A model generated the notes under the pieces. That model made no database searches and had not been told where the DNA came from. It saw only the letters and a list, made by a program, of their open reading frames with translations. Below are positions 12,086 to 22,773 of a DNA stretch of 64,000 bases, in pieces. The position numbers and the translations under genes are program-made. The DNA comes from Cannabis sativa (Eukaryota > Streptophyta > Magnoliopsida > Rosales > Cannabaceae). How positions within the stretch are numbered: position 1 is the stretch's first letter; each line of letters opens with the position of its first letter. The DNA lies in NCBI RefSeq assembly GCF_029168945.1, contig NC_083606.1, positions 12,116,041-12,180,040 on the forward strand, given 5' to 3'.

Positions 12086-13020
12086 TAAGAAAAAGTTAGT
12101 AAAAGTATATACCTATAATTGCAAGCCCAAATACGCTACACACAAAATTATGCCGAACCCCTATAATATAAAGAAATACAACGAAATTACAAAATTAATT
12201 ATTTCATAACTTATAACTAGTTATAAAAAATTGTAACAAGCTACTTAGTTACTAAATTATACATACATATATATAATCAATTATATCTCACACTATTATC
12301 TCAAAAAAATAAAATTATATCACACACTAATTCCATTTTAAAATTTTTATTTCTAAACTAATTTTTTTTTTGAAACTAATAAAATCCCTCCAATGTCATT
12401 TTATTCACAATAAATATATATTGCAAAAAATATATAAAATACAATTACAAAATTTATTTTCATAAAAAATATACACACACTATATACACACACAATATAT
12501 ACACACATTATATACAAATATTCAATAAAATATACAAATTCATATATATACTATACATTGTGGTATAAATTATTACCTAATAACCGCAATCCGACGACCA
12601 CCGTAAAAAATCCCGACACTATACACATAAAACACAATAATATTACTAATAAAATAAAAAAAACTCAAATAATAATTTACAAAAACAAAAAATAAAACAA
12701 TATACATAATACAATAAGAATAGAAGCAATATTTATACCTTAAACGAGGTTGAGATTGAACAATTTCTCAACAAAAATGGGTGGCCGGATTTCACACCCA
12801 AAGTTTACTATTTGGGTTCGGATGACACTTTTAGAGGCTAAAAAATCAAAACTTTTTAGGTGTATGTTATTTAGTATCGAAAATGGAGGATTTTAAAAAA
12901 AAATGGGCTGAAATGGTTGAGAAATGGGGGAGATATGGTTGGTCAAAGTGGGTTCGGCGAGGGTTTTTTCTGGGTATTTCTTCTCTCTGGTTTTGCTGGG
13001 TTTTGTGTGAAGTGAAGGAG
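12086..13020. other. Noncoding AT-rich interior of the CACTA element
   Basis: AT-rich sequence with 'acacacac/tatata' stretches (12470-12520). The open frame at 12883-13158 runs into the subterminal repeats and resembles no family I know, so I do not call a gene. Confidence 0.6.
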
Positions 13021-13039
13021 GAAGACGAAGCTGGTGATA

Positions 13040-13358
13040 TATACATAGGACGACCCTATGCCGTCGGTTCCTTCATAGGAACCGACGGCATAGGGTACAC
13101 GTGTCATGATCTCGTGTACCCTATGCCGTCGGTTCCTATGAAGGAACCGACGGCATAGGGTAATTCAGAAAAAAAAAAAAAAATTTAATTTCCAACCGCC
13201 TCTAAATGGTATAATGCAATTTTATACCTACGGTTTTTATCAAAAAACCGCCTCTAAATGTCAATTTCGAACATAGCGGGTATTTTCACACCCTTTAGCT
13301 TCCCTTTTTATAAATGGGGTTGAAAAAACTGCCTCTAAAGGCTAACATTGTAGTAGTG
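13040..13358. repeat. CACTA right subterminal array and TIR
   Basis: Inverted copies of CCCTATGCCGTCGGTTCC and its complement (13050-13160) are followed by AACCGCCTCTAAA repeats (13192-13256) and the TIR ending in GTAGTAGTG. The array motif has GCCGTCGG here but GGCGTCGG at the left end. Confidence 0.9.
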
Positions 13359-13361
13359 ATA

Positions 13362-13734
13362 GTATCGTTTACCATCTTTTCTCAGCCGATGTCGACGACA
13401 CAAATAGCATAATTTTTTTTTCTAAAAGAAAAAGACAACATTTGGAAGGAAAAAACAACATAATATGTTTAAAAACTAATTATATAAATCATTGGGGACT
13501 AATAATAAATTTAATTATGAGTTTCGACAAATCAGTGTGCCCTACACGTTTTCTTATTTCTTTGGGTTATGATTTTAATTATTATTATTATTATACATTT
13601 TACTTTTATTATTGCTGTGATATATATGAGATGCTTCTACGTACTAATTGGAATCATATGTTATGAGACCATTCAAAGCCACCCATGTTGGTTTTCAAAT
13701 ACTTGCGGAAATCTTCTAGGCTTCTTGACTACTT
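13362..13734. other. Short spacer between CACTA element and LINE-1
   Basis: AT-rich DNA with a TTA-rich stretch near 13577-13605. No gene, TIR or RNA is visible. Confidence 0.6.
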
Positions 13735-13832
13735 AATAGCAATTATGGAGTGTTTTGATTTTGTCGCTCTCTTTGGAGTGTTTGTTTTGTCTCTTACTGT
13801 AATTTCTGTCCTGTTCTTGGATTACCTGCATC

Positions 13833-14999
13833 ATGGCTTCCAGTAGCAATAGTGGGGGTACTTTATATGAGAAGTGGGCAGATATGTGCCTAGAGGAAGA
13901 AGAAGAAACTGAAGTCGTTTTTGATGAGGAAGACCCAGACGACAAGGAACCTGATCTCGACGACCGATGGTGCTTAATTGGGAAGCTATTGACTGGAAAA
14001 ATATCCGACTTTGTTATCTTTCAAAACATTATGGCGGACCTTTGGAAGCCCGGGAAAGGGATGTATGTGAAGATTTTAGAACCAAATCGATTTCTTTTTC
14101 AGTTTTATCACGAAATTGACATTCAAAGAGTTATTAAAGGTAGTCCATGGACCTATGATCGGAAGCAACTGTTAATCGAGCGCCTCATACCAGGGACTAA
14201 TCCTAAGAATGTTGTGTTGAATACCCTTGATATGTGGGTGCAAATCCACGATCTTCAATCTGGTTTTCGTACCGAGAAAGCTGTTCTTGAGGCAGGCCGA
14301 TTCATTGGGGAATATCTAGAATCCGATCCGAACAATTTCACGGGTGTTTGGCGAGAGTATTTTAGAGTAAGGGTACGTATCAATGTTACACTTCCACTGA
14401 AGCGGAGAATGAAGTTTCGTCGAAGGGGGAATGAGTCATATTTCTACGCCAATTTCAAATACGAGAAAGTCCCTACATTCTGTTTCATCTGTGGGGTGTT
14501 AGGACATTCCGAAAAATTCTGTCCTAAGCTATATGATACTCCTGAAGATCGCATTATCAAGCCATACGGATTGTTTATGAAAGCTCCTAACAGAAGACAA
14601 AATTTCCTTACCGCCTCACCATGGTTGCGCACGGGGAAGACGACTGCTCCGGTTGACAGCGAGGAACCCGACGATGAAGCCATCAACAATAACTCCTCTG
14701 CCCATTTCACGCCTGAAGTTTCGAAGCAGCACAATCATAGGGATTTGCTCCCCAGCAGCCCCGTGAATGAAGGAACAACTGTGATAATAAATGGCAACGA
14801 TACATGTTTTTCCTCTGATTTGGATGTAGTAATAACTGAAGGGAAAAGGAAAAGATTAGCAAATGGGCCTGACTCTAACTCTATTGGGCTGGTTGACTCT
14901 TCAACTTATGGTACTTTGAATAATACCACAAATGCTGGAAACAATGCAAAAAACGACTCAAAGGTGGGTACTGGTGTCCAGGCCCACCTATCATTATGA
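13833..14999 (+). CDS. LINE-1 ORF1: DUF4283-type RNA-binding protein with CCHC knuckle
   Basis: The 388-residue frame is open from an ATG (MASSSNSGGTLYEKW) to a TGA that overlaps the ORF2 start. After an acidic N-terminus there is a DUF4283-like region (about residues 40-190; DRWCLIGKLLTG, NIMADLWKPGKGMYVK, GSPWTYDRKQLLIERL), found in plant L1-type ORF1 proteins. A CCHC zinc knuckle (CFICGVLGHSEKFC) lies at about 216-229, followed by a low-complexity tail with KRKRL. ORF1 proteins of this type are expected to coat LINE RNA and aid target-primed reverse transcription. The ATG matches that of the LINE-2 homologue in sequence and position. No lesion is visible. Confidence 0.92.
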   Translation: MASSSNSGGTLYEKWADMCLEEEEETEVVFDEEDPDDKEPDLDDRWCLIGKLLTGKISDFVIFQNIMADLWKPGKGMYVKILEPNRFLFQFYHEIDIQRVIKGSPWTYDRKQLLIERLIPGTNPKNVVLNTLDMWVQIHDLQSGFRTEKAVLEAGRFIGEYLESDPNNFTGVWREYFRVRVRINVTLPLKRRMKFRRRGNESYFYANFKYEKVPTFCFICGVLGHSEKFCPKLYDTPEDRIIKPYGLFMKAPNRRQNFLTASPWLRTGKTTAPVDSEEPDDEAINNNSSAHFTPEVSKQHNHRDLLPSSPVNEGTTVIINGNDTCFSSDLDVVITEGKRKRLANGPDSNSIGLVDSSTYGTLNNTTNAGNNAKNDSKVGTGVQAHLSL

Positions 15000-15053
15000 A
15001 TACGCTGAGTTGGAATTGCCGTGGGCTTGGGAACCCACGGGCCCAACAATTCC
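14963..15053 (+). promoter_or_regulatory. ORF1/ORF2 ATGA overlap flanked by two hairpins (LINE-1)
   Basis: Stop and start overlap as ATGA at 14996-14999. Just upstream (14963-14988) GGTGGG and CCCACC can pair, with an inner CTGG/CCAG stem. Downstream (15012-15053) GGAATTG pairs with CAATTCC, and inside it CCGTGGG pairs with CCCACGG around the loop CTTGGGAA. The six-base 3' bulge GCCCAA contains CCCAA, complementary to TTGGG of the loop. This layout suggests termination-reinitiation, as proposed for some LINEs; that is inference. Confidence 0.6.
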
Positions 15054-18000
15054 TTGCTGACATTTGCTGTCAAAAGAAACCCAAATTTTTATTTTTGTGT
15101 GAAACTCTTTGCTCTAAAGATTTGGTGGATCGGGTAAAATTCAAATTGGGCTTCGAATCTTGTTTTGCTGTTGAAGCAGTGGGAAGGTCTGGTGGGCTTG
15201 CATTCTTTTGGAAATTTGATGAAGAAGCCCGGTTACTTGGTTACTCGAAGCATCACGTGGATTTTGAAATCACAGTCCCAGGCACGACTACTTGGCGCCT
15301 GACTGGTTTTTACGGCGAGCCAGACCGTAGTCTCCGACCTCGGACGTGGGCTCTCATTCGTACCCTCCTTGCCGATTCTCCCCTCCCTTGGTGTTTAATT
15401 GGTGACTTCAACAACATTGCTAATCAAAGTGAGAAGAATGGAGGCCGGCCGTACCCGAATGCACTTATTGAGGGGTTCCAGTCGGTGCTCCACGAGTGCT
15501 CATTACATGACTTGGATCTCCACGGTCACCCCTACACTTGGGAACGTGGACGTAACTCAGGCAATTTGGTGGAAATAAGGCTTGACCGAGCCTTAGTGAC
15601 ACAGCTTTGGCTTGATACTTTCCATGAGGTAACTTTATCAAACCTCCCTATTTCCTCATCGGATCACACACCAATTTTTTTGGAATTTCATGACTGTTCT
15701 TATAGTAGCAATACATATCATTTTCGTTTTGAAAATTCTTGGTGCCGTGAGCCTATGTGTGCACAGATTGTCAAAGCTTGTTAGGACAATAATAGTCATC
15801 TTTCTCTTATTGAGAAAATTAAACTATGTAGCTCTCAATTGGATAGTTGGGGAAAAGGTCTCACTGGTAACTTTAAGAAACGCATTGCTAAATCCAAAAA
15901 TAAAATGGCTGCCTTGAAACACTCTGGTCTTGACAATTGCTATCAGGAATATGCAACAGAGAAAAACAACTATTTTGAGATCCTTGCTCAGCAGGAACTC
16001 TACTGGAAGCAGAGATCTAAGCAATTTTGGCTAAACTCAGGTGATAAAAATAGTAAGTACTTTCATGCTACTGCTAGTTCTCGCAAGCGAAGCAATCAAA
16101 TTTATCAGTTGCAGAATTCAGATGGAGATTGGTCGGGTTGGGACACCGGTCTTAGCAAAGTGATTTCTGATTATTTTGATGATTTGTTTACTGCTAATGG
16201 TACTTTCCAAGACATTGTTGCTAACGACATTAGGCGTTGTATTGATGAAGATCATAATAATTTACTGATGCAGCCTATTTCCTCTGATGAAGTCAGACAT
16301 GCCCTCTTTCAAATGCACCCTGATAAGGCACCTGGTCCTGATGGTATGGGCCCTGGTTTCTACCAGAAACACTGGGATGTTGTTGGTCCGGATATTGTCC
16401 ATATGGTTACTGATTTCTTTGGCTCTGGTGTGATTCCTAATGGCCTGAATGCTACAAATCTTGTTTTGATCCCCAAGAAGAAGAACTTTATTTCTATGAG
16501 TGATATGCGGCCGATTGCTCTTTGTAATGTGCTTTATAAAGTGCTTTCTAAAGTTCTTGCCAACCGTATGAGAGTTATTATTGATCAGATCATTTCGGTG
16601 AACCAAAGCGCTTTCATTCCTGGTAGGCTTATTTCTGATAATGTGATGATAGCCTTTGAGGTGATGCACTATTTGAAACGAAAAACAAAAGGCAAGAAGG
16701 GGTTCATGGCGCTTAAACTCGATATGAGTAAGGCTTACGACCGGGTTGAATGGAATTATCTTCGTGCTGTTATGACTAGTATGGGCTTTCATTCGAAGTG
16801 GATCGACCTTGTTATGTCTTGTATTTCTTCGGTCAGTTATAATGTCATCCATGGTGGGCATGTTATTGGTCCTATTACTCCTTCACGTGGAATTCGACAA
16901 GGTGATCCTCTATCCACATATCTTTTCATCATGTGTGCTGAAGGTCTTACGGCGCTTATCAATCGATTTGAAGCAAACCGAGCTCTTCAAGGATGTAAGG
17001 TGGCTCGTGGGGCCCCTGCCATAACTCATATGCTCTTTGCAGACGACAGTTATCTTTTTTGCCAGGCCACTCCGGATGCTGCTATGAGTATCAATACTCT
17101 TCTCAATATGTTCCAACAAGCTTCTGGACAACAAGTAAACTTTTCTAAGTCTTCTGTCTTTTTCAGCCCAAACATCACTACTCAGTCTCGTTCTAGTATT
17201 TGTTCTATGCTTGGGATGATTGAAGCGACAGAAGGTAGTCTCTATCTCGGGTTGCCTAACATTATCGGCCGGAATAAAAACTCTATTCTTGGATTCTTAA
17301 AGAATAAGGTTATGGCTCGGGTTAACAGTTGGGATGGTAAGTTTCTATCTAGAGCCGGCAAGGAAATCCTTCTGAAAACTGTGATCCAATCCTTGCCCAC
17401 TTATGCTATGAGTGTCTTCTTAATACCTCTTGGCATCTGTGAGGATATTGAGAAGCTTATGGCAAGTTTTTGGTGGAAAACGTCTGCAAGTAAAGGTCGT
17501 GGTATTATATGGATGTCTTGGGATCGGATGGCAAAACCCAAGTTAGAAGGCGGTATGGGATTTCGGCATCTTCATGATTTTAATATCGCCATGCTTGCTA
17601 AACAAGGATGGAGACTTTTGTGTAAACCGGACTCACTGGTAGGCCGAATATTCAAAGCAAAGTATTTTCCTACAAGTGACTATCTTTCGGCCGAATTGGG
17701 AAATAATCCCAGTTTTGTCTGGCGCAGTATTTGGGCTGCTCAAAGTGTGGTTCGGTATGGGGCTGTTCGTATTATTGGAAATGGGGAAACTACTAGCATT
17801 CTCTCTTCACCTTGGCTGCCTGACAATGAACATAGACTTGTAACTTCAACTCATCCCGCTCTCTTGAACAACACTGTGAGTTCTCTTTTCTCTCCTGAGG
17901 CTCGGATTTGGGATTGTGAGGTTATTAATGATCTATTCAATAACCGAGATGCTAGTCTAATTCTTGGCCTTCCGTTGTCTTCAAATGTTGATACTGATTT

Positions 18001-19066
18001 TTGGTCTTGGTCGGGAGAACGTACTGGGTCTTTTTCTGTAAAATCTGCCTACCATTTGCTGCAGAAAACTAAACCCGATCACTCTGGCGCTGACAATTCT
18101 GGATTTTGGCGCAAGCTGTGGCATTTGAAGATCCCACCCAAGGTTAAGAATTTATTATGGCGTGCAATTACTGATTGTCTTCCTACCTGTCTTCAATTAG
18201 TAACTAAACATGTCAACATTTCTGCCACCTGCCCTGTGTGTAAACAACAAGCTGAGACTATTATTCACGCTCTCCTCACCTGTCCTTTTGCTATGGCATG
18301 TTGGCATAACCTTGGTATCACTTACGATACGCTTCATCCTTTATCTTTTGGTGGTTGGTTTGAGAAAGTACCTATGGCTCTTGATGATGAGAAAGCTTCA
18401 CGAGCAGCTGTGCTCTGTTGGGCAATTTGGAAGGCTCGTAACCTTGTTGTTTGGAAAAGTAAAACATCCTCACGATCTGAAGTCATTGCATCTGCACAAA
18501 TAACTCTTGATCATTGGCGTAACGCTCAAGATAACACTACACTATCTTCTTTGTTCTTCGAGAATGAAGGAGATGGAGCTGAGCGTTGGACTAAACCTGA
18601 AGCAAATAAAATCAAGATAAATGTAGATGCTGCTCTCTTTCCTCAGGATAACTCTTATGGGTTTGGGATTGTTGCCCGAGACAGCTCTGGCAGTCTCATT
18701 GAGGCTCAAACAAGGTACTTTGGCGGAGTCTATGATGCGGAAGTTGTTGAAGCGATGGGAGTCAAAGAAGCTCTGAGTTGGATAAAGAGTAAGAATTGGT
18801 CTGATGTGGAAATTGAGACGGATAGTATGCTCACTGTACAAGGCATTCGTAGTAATTATACCTTAAATTCTATTTTTGGGTTGATTATTCATGACTGTCA
18901 GCTTTTATTTTCCTCTCTCAATAATGTTAAGATTTGTTTTATTAGACGATCAGCAAACCGAGTTGCCCATGTTGTTGCAAGGCACTCTCGCTTTCTCTCT
19001 GGTCGTAGCATTTTTGAGCATAATGCTTGGGATGAGCTATCTTCCCTTATGTATTCTGAATGCTAA
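14996..19066 (+). pseudogene. LINE-1 ORF2: endonuclease-RT-RNase H, one nonsense codon
   Basis: The frame runs from ATG 14996 to TAA 19066, broken by a single TAG at 15782-15784. LINE-2 has a Trp codon there. The N-terminal part is an APE-type endonuclease (SWNCRGLG, CET, GDFNN, SSDHTPIF). The rest from about 15839 holds the reverse transcriptase (PDKAPGPDGMGPGFY, KLDMSKAYDRVEW, RQGDPLS, LFADDSYLF), a zf-RVT Cys region (CPVCKQQAETIIHALLTCPF) and a type I RNase H (INVDAALFPQDNS, EIETDS, RRSANRVAHVVARHS). Together they would nick target DNA, copy the LINE RNA and remove the template. The stop falls between endonuclease and RT, so no full-length protein is expected without readthrough. Confidence 0.93.
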
Positions 19067-19114
19067 TCATTTCAATGAAGTTGATATTTCATTTTCAAAA
19101 AAAATAGCAATTAT

Positions 19115-19539
19115 AATTATAATTAATTATTTTTTGGGGTGTGATTTTTTAATAAGCCAAATAATTAATAAAAAAGAAAATAAAAATTATAATTGAAAAA
19201 GTAACAAGTGTCCTCCTTCTCCACCTTTCGATGGATGTATGCCACATTTGCTAGTATTGAGGCCCCAATGTTGATTTCATATCTCTTAAAATTATACCCT
19301 TCACATGCAACACTTTAAAACGAAGAATCTCTACATTTAATTAATAATAGCGATAATAATATTTTAAACAATAACATATAATAATTAAATTTGTGGTATT
19401 GATGAGTTGATTAGGTGGCATTTTTATGATAATATATATAATTTCTTGTTCTTTTTCTATTTGTTCCTTTCTTTTTTTTTTTGGGTACGTGCGTTTTATG
19501 ATCATGAATAGATGTTTGTTGGATTTGATATTATAAATC
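19115..19539. other. AT-rich spacer downstream of LINE-1
   Basis: No ORF or repeat end is recognised. The poly-T run near 19469-19482 may be a decayed retroposon tail, but I see no partner duplication. Confidence 0.5.
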
Positions 19540-20462
19540 CAAAAAGATTAAATATTTTATTCAGGGATCCCGTAAAATATTTTCGATCATTACAAGTCAT
19601 TAGTACACGCCGACCTAAGCGGTAAATGCGGAGATTTACAACTAATTTCACTGGCAGACCCAACTCTTGTAGTCTAGCTTGGCCTGAACATGTACAATGC
19701 ACTGCAAAAGCCCTCGATCTCATGGCCGCTCAACTACCAACTTATCCTTTCCTGCACAAGCACCCGTGAGCCTAGGCCTAGAGGACAGTATAAATATCAA
19801 CATGAATAACAGTGATAATCACTTTTCATATAGCATGCCTCAGCATACAAAATAGGTGCCACTGCACTAAATATCGCACTCTCATAAGTATTGATGCCAC
19901 TGCATCTATATTCTATTTGACATAGATTTACGTGTTACCTCACATGTTTGTTTATAATAAGACCTTAGAATGGTTTAAATCGGTTCTAAATACCGAGTCT
20001 TACCTAGTTACGTCTTAACTGCATAACTCTTTATATCAACATATATAATACATGATCGCCTTCATATTCACATATATTCTAGAGTAATAACCCTAAATCA
20101 CATAATTGCTAAACTTAGAGTAATAATCCTAGTCTCGATTTCCCGCATATATACCAAATAATGAGCGCCAGTGCGCTAATCTTTATGTGCTAACCCACTC
20201 TCTTACTTGGTAATCCAAGTATGTAGAGATTCTAAATCCCTAGGTGTTCCTGAGCAAGTACCGGTAATTTAAGTCACACATTCTCGAGATTTTACAAATA
20301 GGGATAATCCTACATATACATAATATGAATTCCAACTATAGACTAACACATAGAGCCCGAAATAGGATTTCCAACAATATCAAAAATGTCCAAAACAGAG
20401 TTTAAAGTCAAAAGTTAGGCAAAAATGAGAAGACAAAAAATTGAGAAAACAACACGGTCCTC

Positions 20463-20545
20463 ACCGCGGCGGCCCTTAGCCCTCGCCGTGGCGGCTCCAA
20501 CCCGTTGGGGCTCGTCCCGTCGAGCCTTGTGGCGGCTGCGATAAA
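20463..20545. repeat. GC-rich CCGCGG-type motifs in a Tekay-type LTR
   Basis: CACCGCGGCGGCCC and CTCGCCGTGGCGGC, plus a weaker TGTGGCGGCTGCG, stand out from AT-rich flanks. They resemble the CTCGCCGCGGCGAG dyads of the unrelated solo LTR at 3636-3737. Confidence 0.65.
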
Positions 20546-21118
20546 TGTCTCAGAACACACAAAAATCCAATTTTTCATGCTTTCAAACCCAACATATATC
20601 ATACCTAAAATTCATCAAATTGCCATGCATAAACAAAAATTTACTCTTTACCTATCCAATCTAATATTGGTTTGAAAATGAGCTCAATAAGTAGCTCAAA
20701 TACAAATCCATAAACACAACTTTGGCATGCAACAAGAATCAAAATAGCACATAAATCATCAAGCATATGAAACTCAGCAATTCAACGCACAAACCCAGAA
20801 TTTCAAGGTTAATTCTCCATAAATTAAATATCAAAACCCTATCCAAATATTTTAAAACAGCATGGATGATTCAAGCATAAACACTATAACACGACCATAC
20901 TACAATCACCACAATTCACATAATTTTCACTAACATGCAAGCACAATACTTAAGAACACACATAACACCATTAACAAGCTTAAATCCAAAATTTCAAACA
21001 AGTAAAAGAGATTAATGATAGTTACTTTATGTTCTTCAAGCTCAAAGTAAGAAAATACACAAGATTTAAACTAGAATTCAAGCCCTTTTCCAAAATTTGT
21101 GTTGAGATCATAAAATGG

Positions 21119-21140
21119 AGAGATAGAGAGATCAGAGAGA

Positions 21141-21174
<34 letters not shown>
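21119..21174. repeat. GA microsatellite
   Basis: An imperfect (GA)n tract with a pure core of about 13 units at its right end. Similar purine-rich stretches occur in the related LTRs near 22285 and 61405, so it probably expanded from an LTR polypurine stretch. Confidence 0.9.
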
Positions 21175-21176
<2 letters not shown>

Positions 21177-21413
21177 TGGGCAGTTTGGGGTTTCAAAAAC
21201 CGAGAAATGTGTTTTTTCTTTTGGCTGATAATTGTTTTTAATGAAATAGAAATATTTGGCCAAAAGACCATTTTGTCCCTAAGACACACACATAAGCATA
21301 AATAACATATAAGGCAATTTGTCATTTTCCACTCACATTTATATATCACATAATTCATATTTTCTCATTTAACACATACAAGCCATAATTATTGAGGAAA
21401 GATAGAAACTAAG

Positions 21414-21729
21414 AGTATGTTTGGTATTGTTTTCTGTCTTTTGTTTCAAAAATTTGTTTTTAAAAATTAGAACAAAAAATAATTTTTGAAGTTTTTAAAA
21501 ACAAGTCATGTTTGGTTAGTGTTTTTTAAAAACAATATTAACCAAAAGTAAATTGGTTTTTAAAACAGAAAACAACATTTTGTTGTTTTCAAAATTTTTG
21601 TTTTTTGTAACTTTGTTTTCTGAAAACTGTTTTCAAAAAACAAAGGCCAAACAAGCCAAATTGTTTTCAAAAATAATTTTCTGTTTTTAAAAACAAAAAA
21701 CAGTTTTTTAGTTATGATGCCAAACATGC
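21414..21729. mobile_element. MITE-like element with GYATGTTTGG ends
   Basis: The left end is AGTATGTTTGGTATTG and the inverted right end is GCATGTTTGGCATCA. Both are bordered by ACTAAG (21408-21413 and 21730-21735), a possible 6-bp target duplication. The interior is made of GTTTTTAAAAAC-like stretches that can fold back. It has no coding capacity, and the superfamily is undecided. Confidence 0.65.
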
Positions 21730-21788
21730 ACTAAGGCTCTGAAAATAACACGAATTGGCAAAACAAATTTTTCTGGGATCTTGCTGTG

Positions 21789-21835
21789 ATCCGGTTAATC
21801 GGTTCTACAAGACCTATAGAACCGGTTAACCAGTT
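21789..21835. repeat. Pair of 16-bp dyads with TTAA centre
   Basis: ATCCGGTTAATCGGTT (21789-21804) and AACCGGTTAACCAGTT (21820-21835) are near-palindromes, both with TTAA at the centre. Confidence 0.8.
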
Positions 21836-22370
21836 TATACCTAAAAATTTCATAAATTGCCCAATTCGTACCCAAACTTCACCAAATCTTCTAGATCACC
21901 TATAACAACATCCAATCACAGAATTCAAGCACTTAAAGCAACATACAATCACAGAATCCAAATCCACCATTAATGAGTCAAGTTTGAGTTCTTAAACTTA
22001 AACTTGCTCATTCTTCTCACAAACCAACATAACCAGCAATAAACAATCAATTCCAACTTAAAACAACCTTAGAAATCACACTAGAGGAAAACCTAATCTA
22101 AACAGCCACTACTTCTTAGAATTGCATGATAAACCCAATTTAAAGCTTAAACTACATAAAAGTTAGAATTCTAGGGTTTACCTTTGGCTTGATCTACTTC
22201 AAACCTTGCTAAATTTCCAAAAAAACAAAAATAGACTTAAGAGTTGGTTTCTTCTTGTTCTAGTGGGAGTCGAGCAAAGAGAACGAGAGAAAGATAAACC
22301 TCTTTCTTAATTTTTGATTTTTTTTTATACTAGTGCTAAGGGATAAATCAAATAAATCTAATTTTATTTA

Positions 22371-22773
22371 GGGAAATTTTATTTACACCCCAAAATTTTC
22401 TAAAGGCACCCCATTTTAATAATTTTTATTTTATAAAAAATTTATATCTTTAATTGACCTAAATTCTTTTAACTTTTTTTTTCCAATTTATATTCTTAAA
22501 AAATATACCTATCAAACAAAAATAAATTATATTTTAAATATTATGAGAAAAAAATTATATAAAATTTTCTTAGAAAAAATTTAAAAAAAATATACATGAG
22601 TTAGAAAAAATTATAAAAATAAAATCAAAATAAGTATTGAAATTAACATAAAATAATGTGAGAAAAAATTTTTAAAAAAATATTAAGAGTAATTTTTAAA
22701 AATTATTTAAGTTTATATTTTTTTTAATAATGGGGTGTACTTATCATTTTGTGGGGTGTAAATAAAACTCCCC
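22371..22773. mobile_element. 403-bp MITE-like element with ~45-bp inverted ends
   Basis: Left GGGAAATTTTATTTACACCCC and the inverted right end GGGGAGTTTTATTTACACCCC match closely, followed by a second CACCCCATT block in each arm. The flanks TTTATTTA (22363-22370 and 22774-22781) form an 8-bp target duplication, as for hAT elements. It has no ORF and sits inside the minus-strand LTR. Confidence 0.8.

Larger units (their letters stand above)
5977..13358 (-). mobile_element. CACTA (En/Spm) DNA transposon, ends intact, coding region decayed
   Basis: The left end begins CACTACTACAA at 5977 and the right end is its inverse, TTGTAGTAGTG, ending at 13358. A 3-bp target duplication ATA flanks it (5974-5976 and 13359-13361), the hallmark of CACTA elements. 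The first ~35 bases of both ends share a CTCTAAA/TTTAGAGGC motif. Arrays of inverted GCGTCGGTT-type motifs lie under each end. The two genes are on the minus strand: a tnp2-type transposase (9821-11252) and a TNP1-like gene with an Ulp1-like end (6740-9818). Transposase frames are broken, so autonomous movement is unlikely, but the ends could still be mobilised by a helper. Confidence 0.95.
13747..19102 (+). mobile_element. LINE-1: near-complete plant L1-type LINE
   Basis: The element is flanked by a 12-bp duplication AATAGCAATTAT (13735-13746 and 19103-19114) and ends in a short A run. The 5' UTR is only about 86 bp, then come ORF1 (13833-14999) and ORF2 (14996-19066). It is full length relative to the related LINE-2 at 33298-38704, and the two differ by many substitutions throughout. 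One in-frame stop in ORF2 disables this copy. Confidence 0.93.

Noticed and set aside
12883..13158. 91-codon ORF near the right end of the CACTA element
   Set aside because: It extends into subterminal inverted repeats and is low in information; not conserved coding in known CACTA elements.
13442..13666. 74-codon ORF before LINE-1
   Set aside because: Low-complexity, rich in Tyr from a TTA/TAT run; no domain.
20408..20602. Short minus-strand ORF in LTR DNA
   Set aside because: No start context or domain; overlaps GC-rich LTR motifs.
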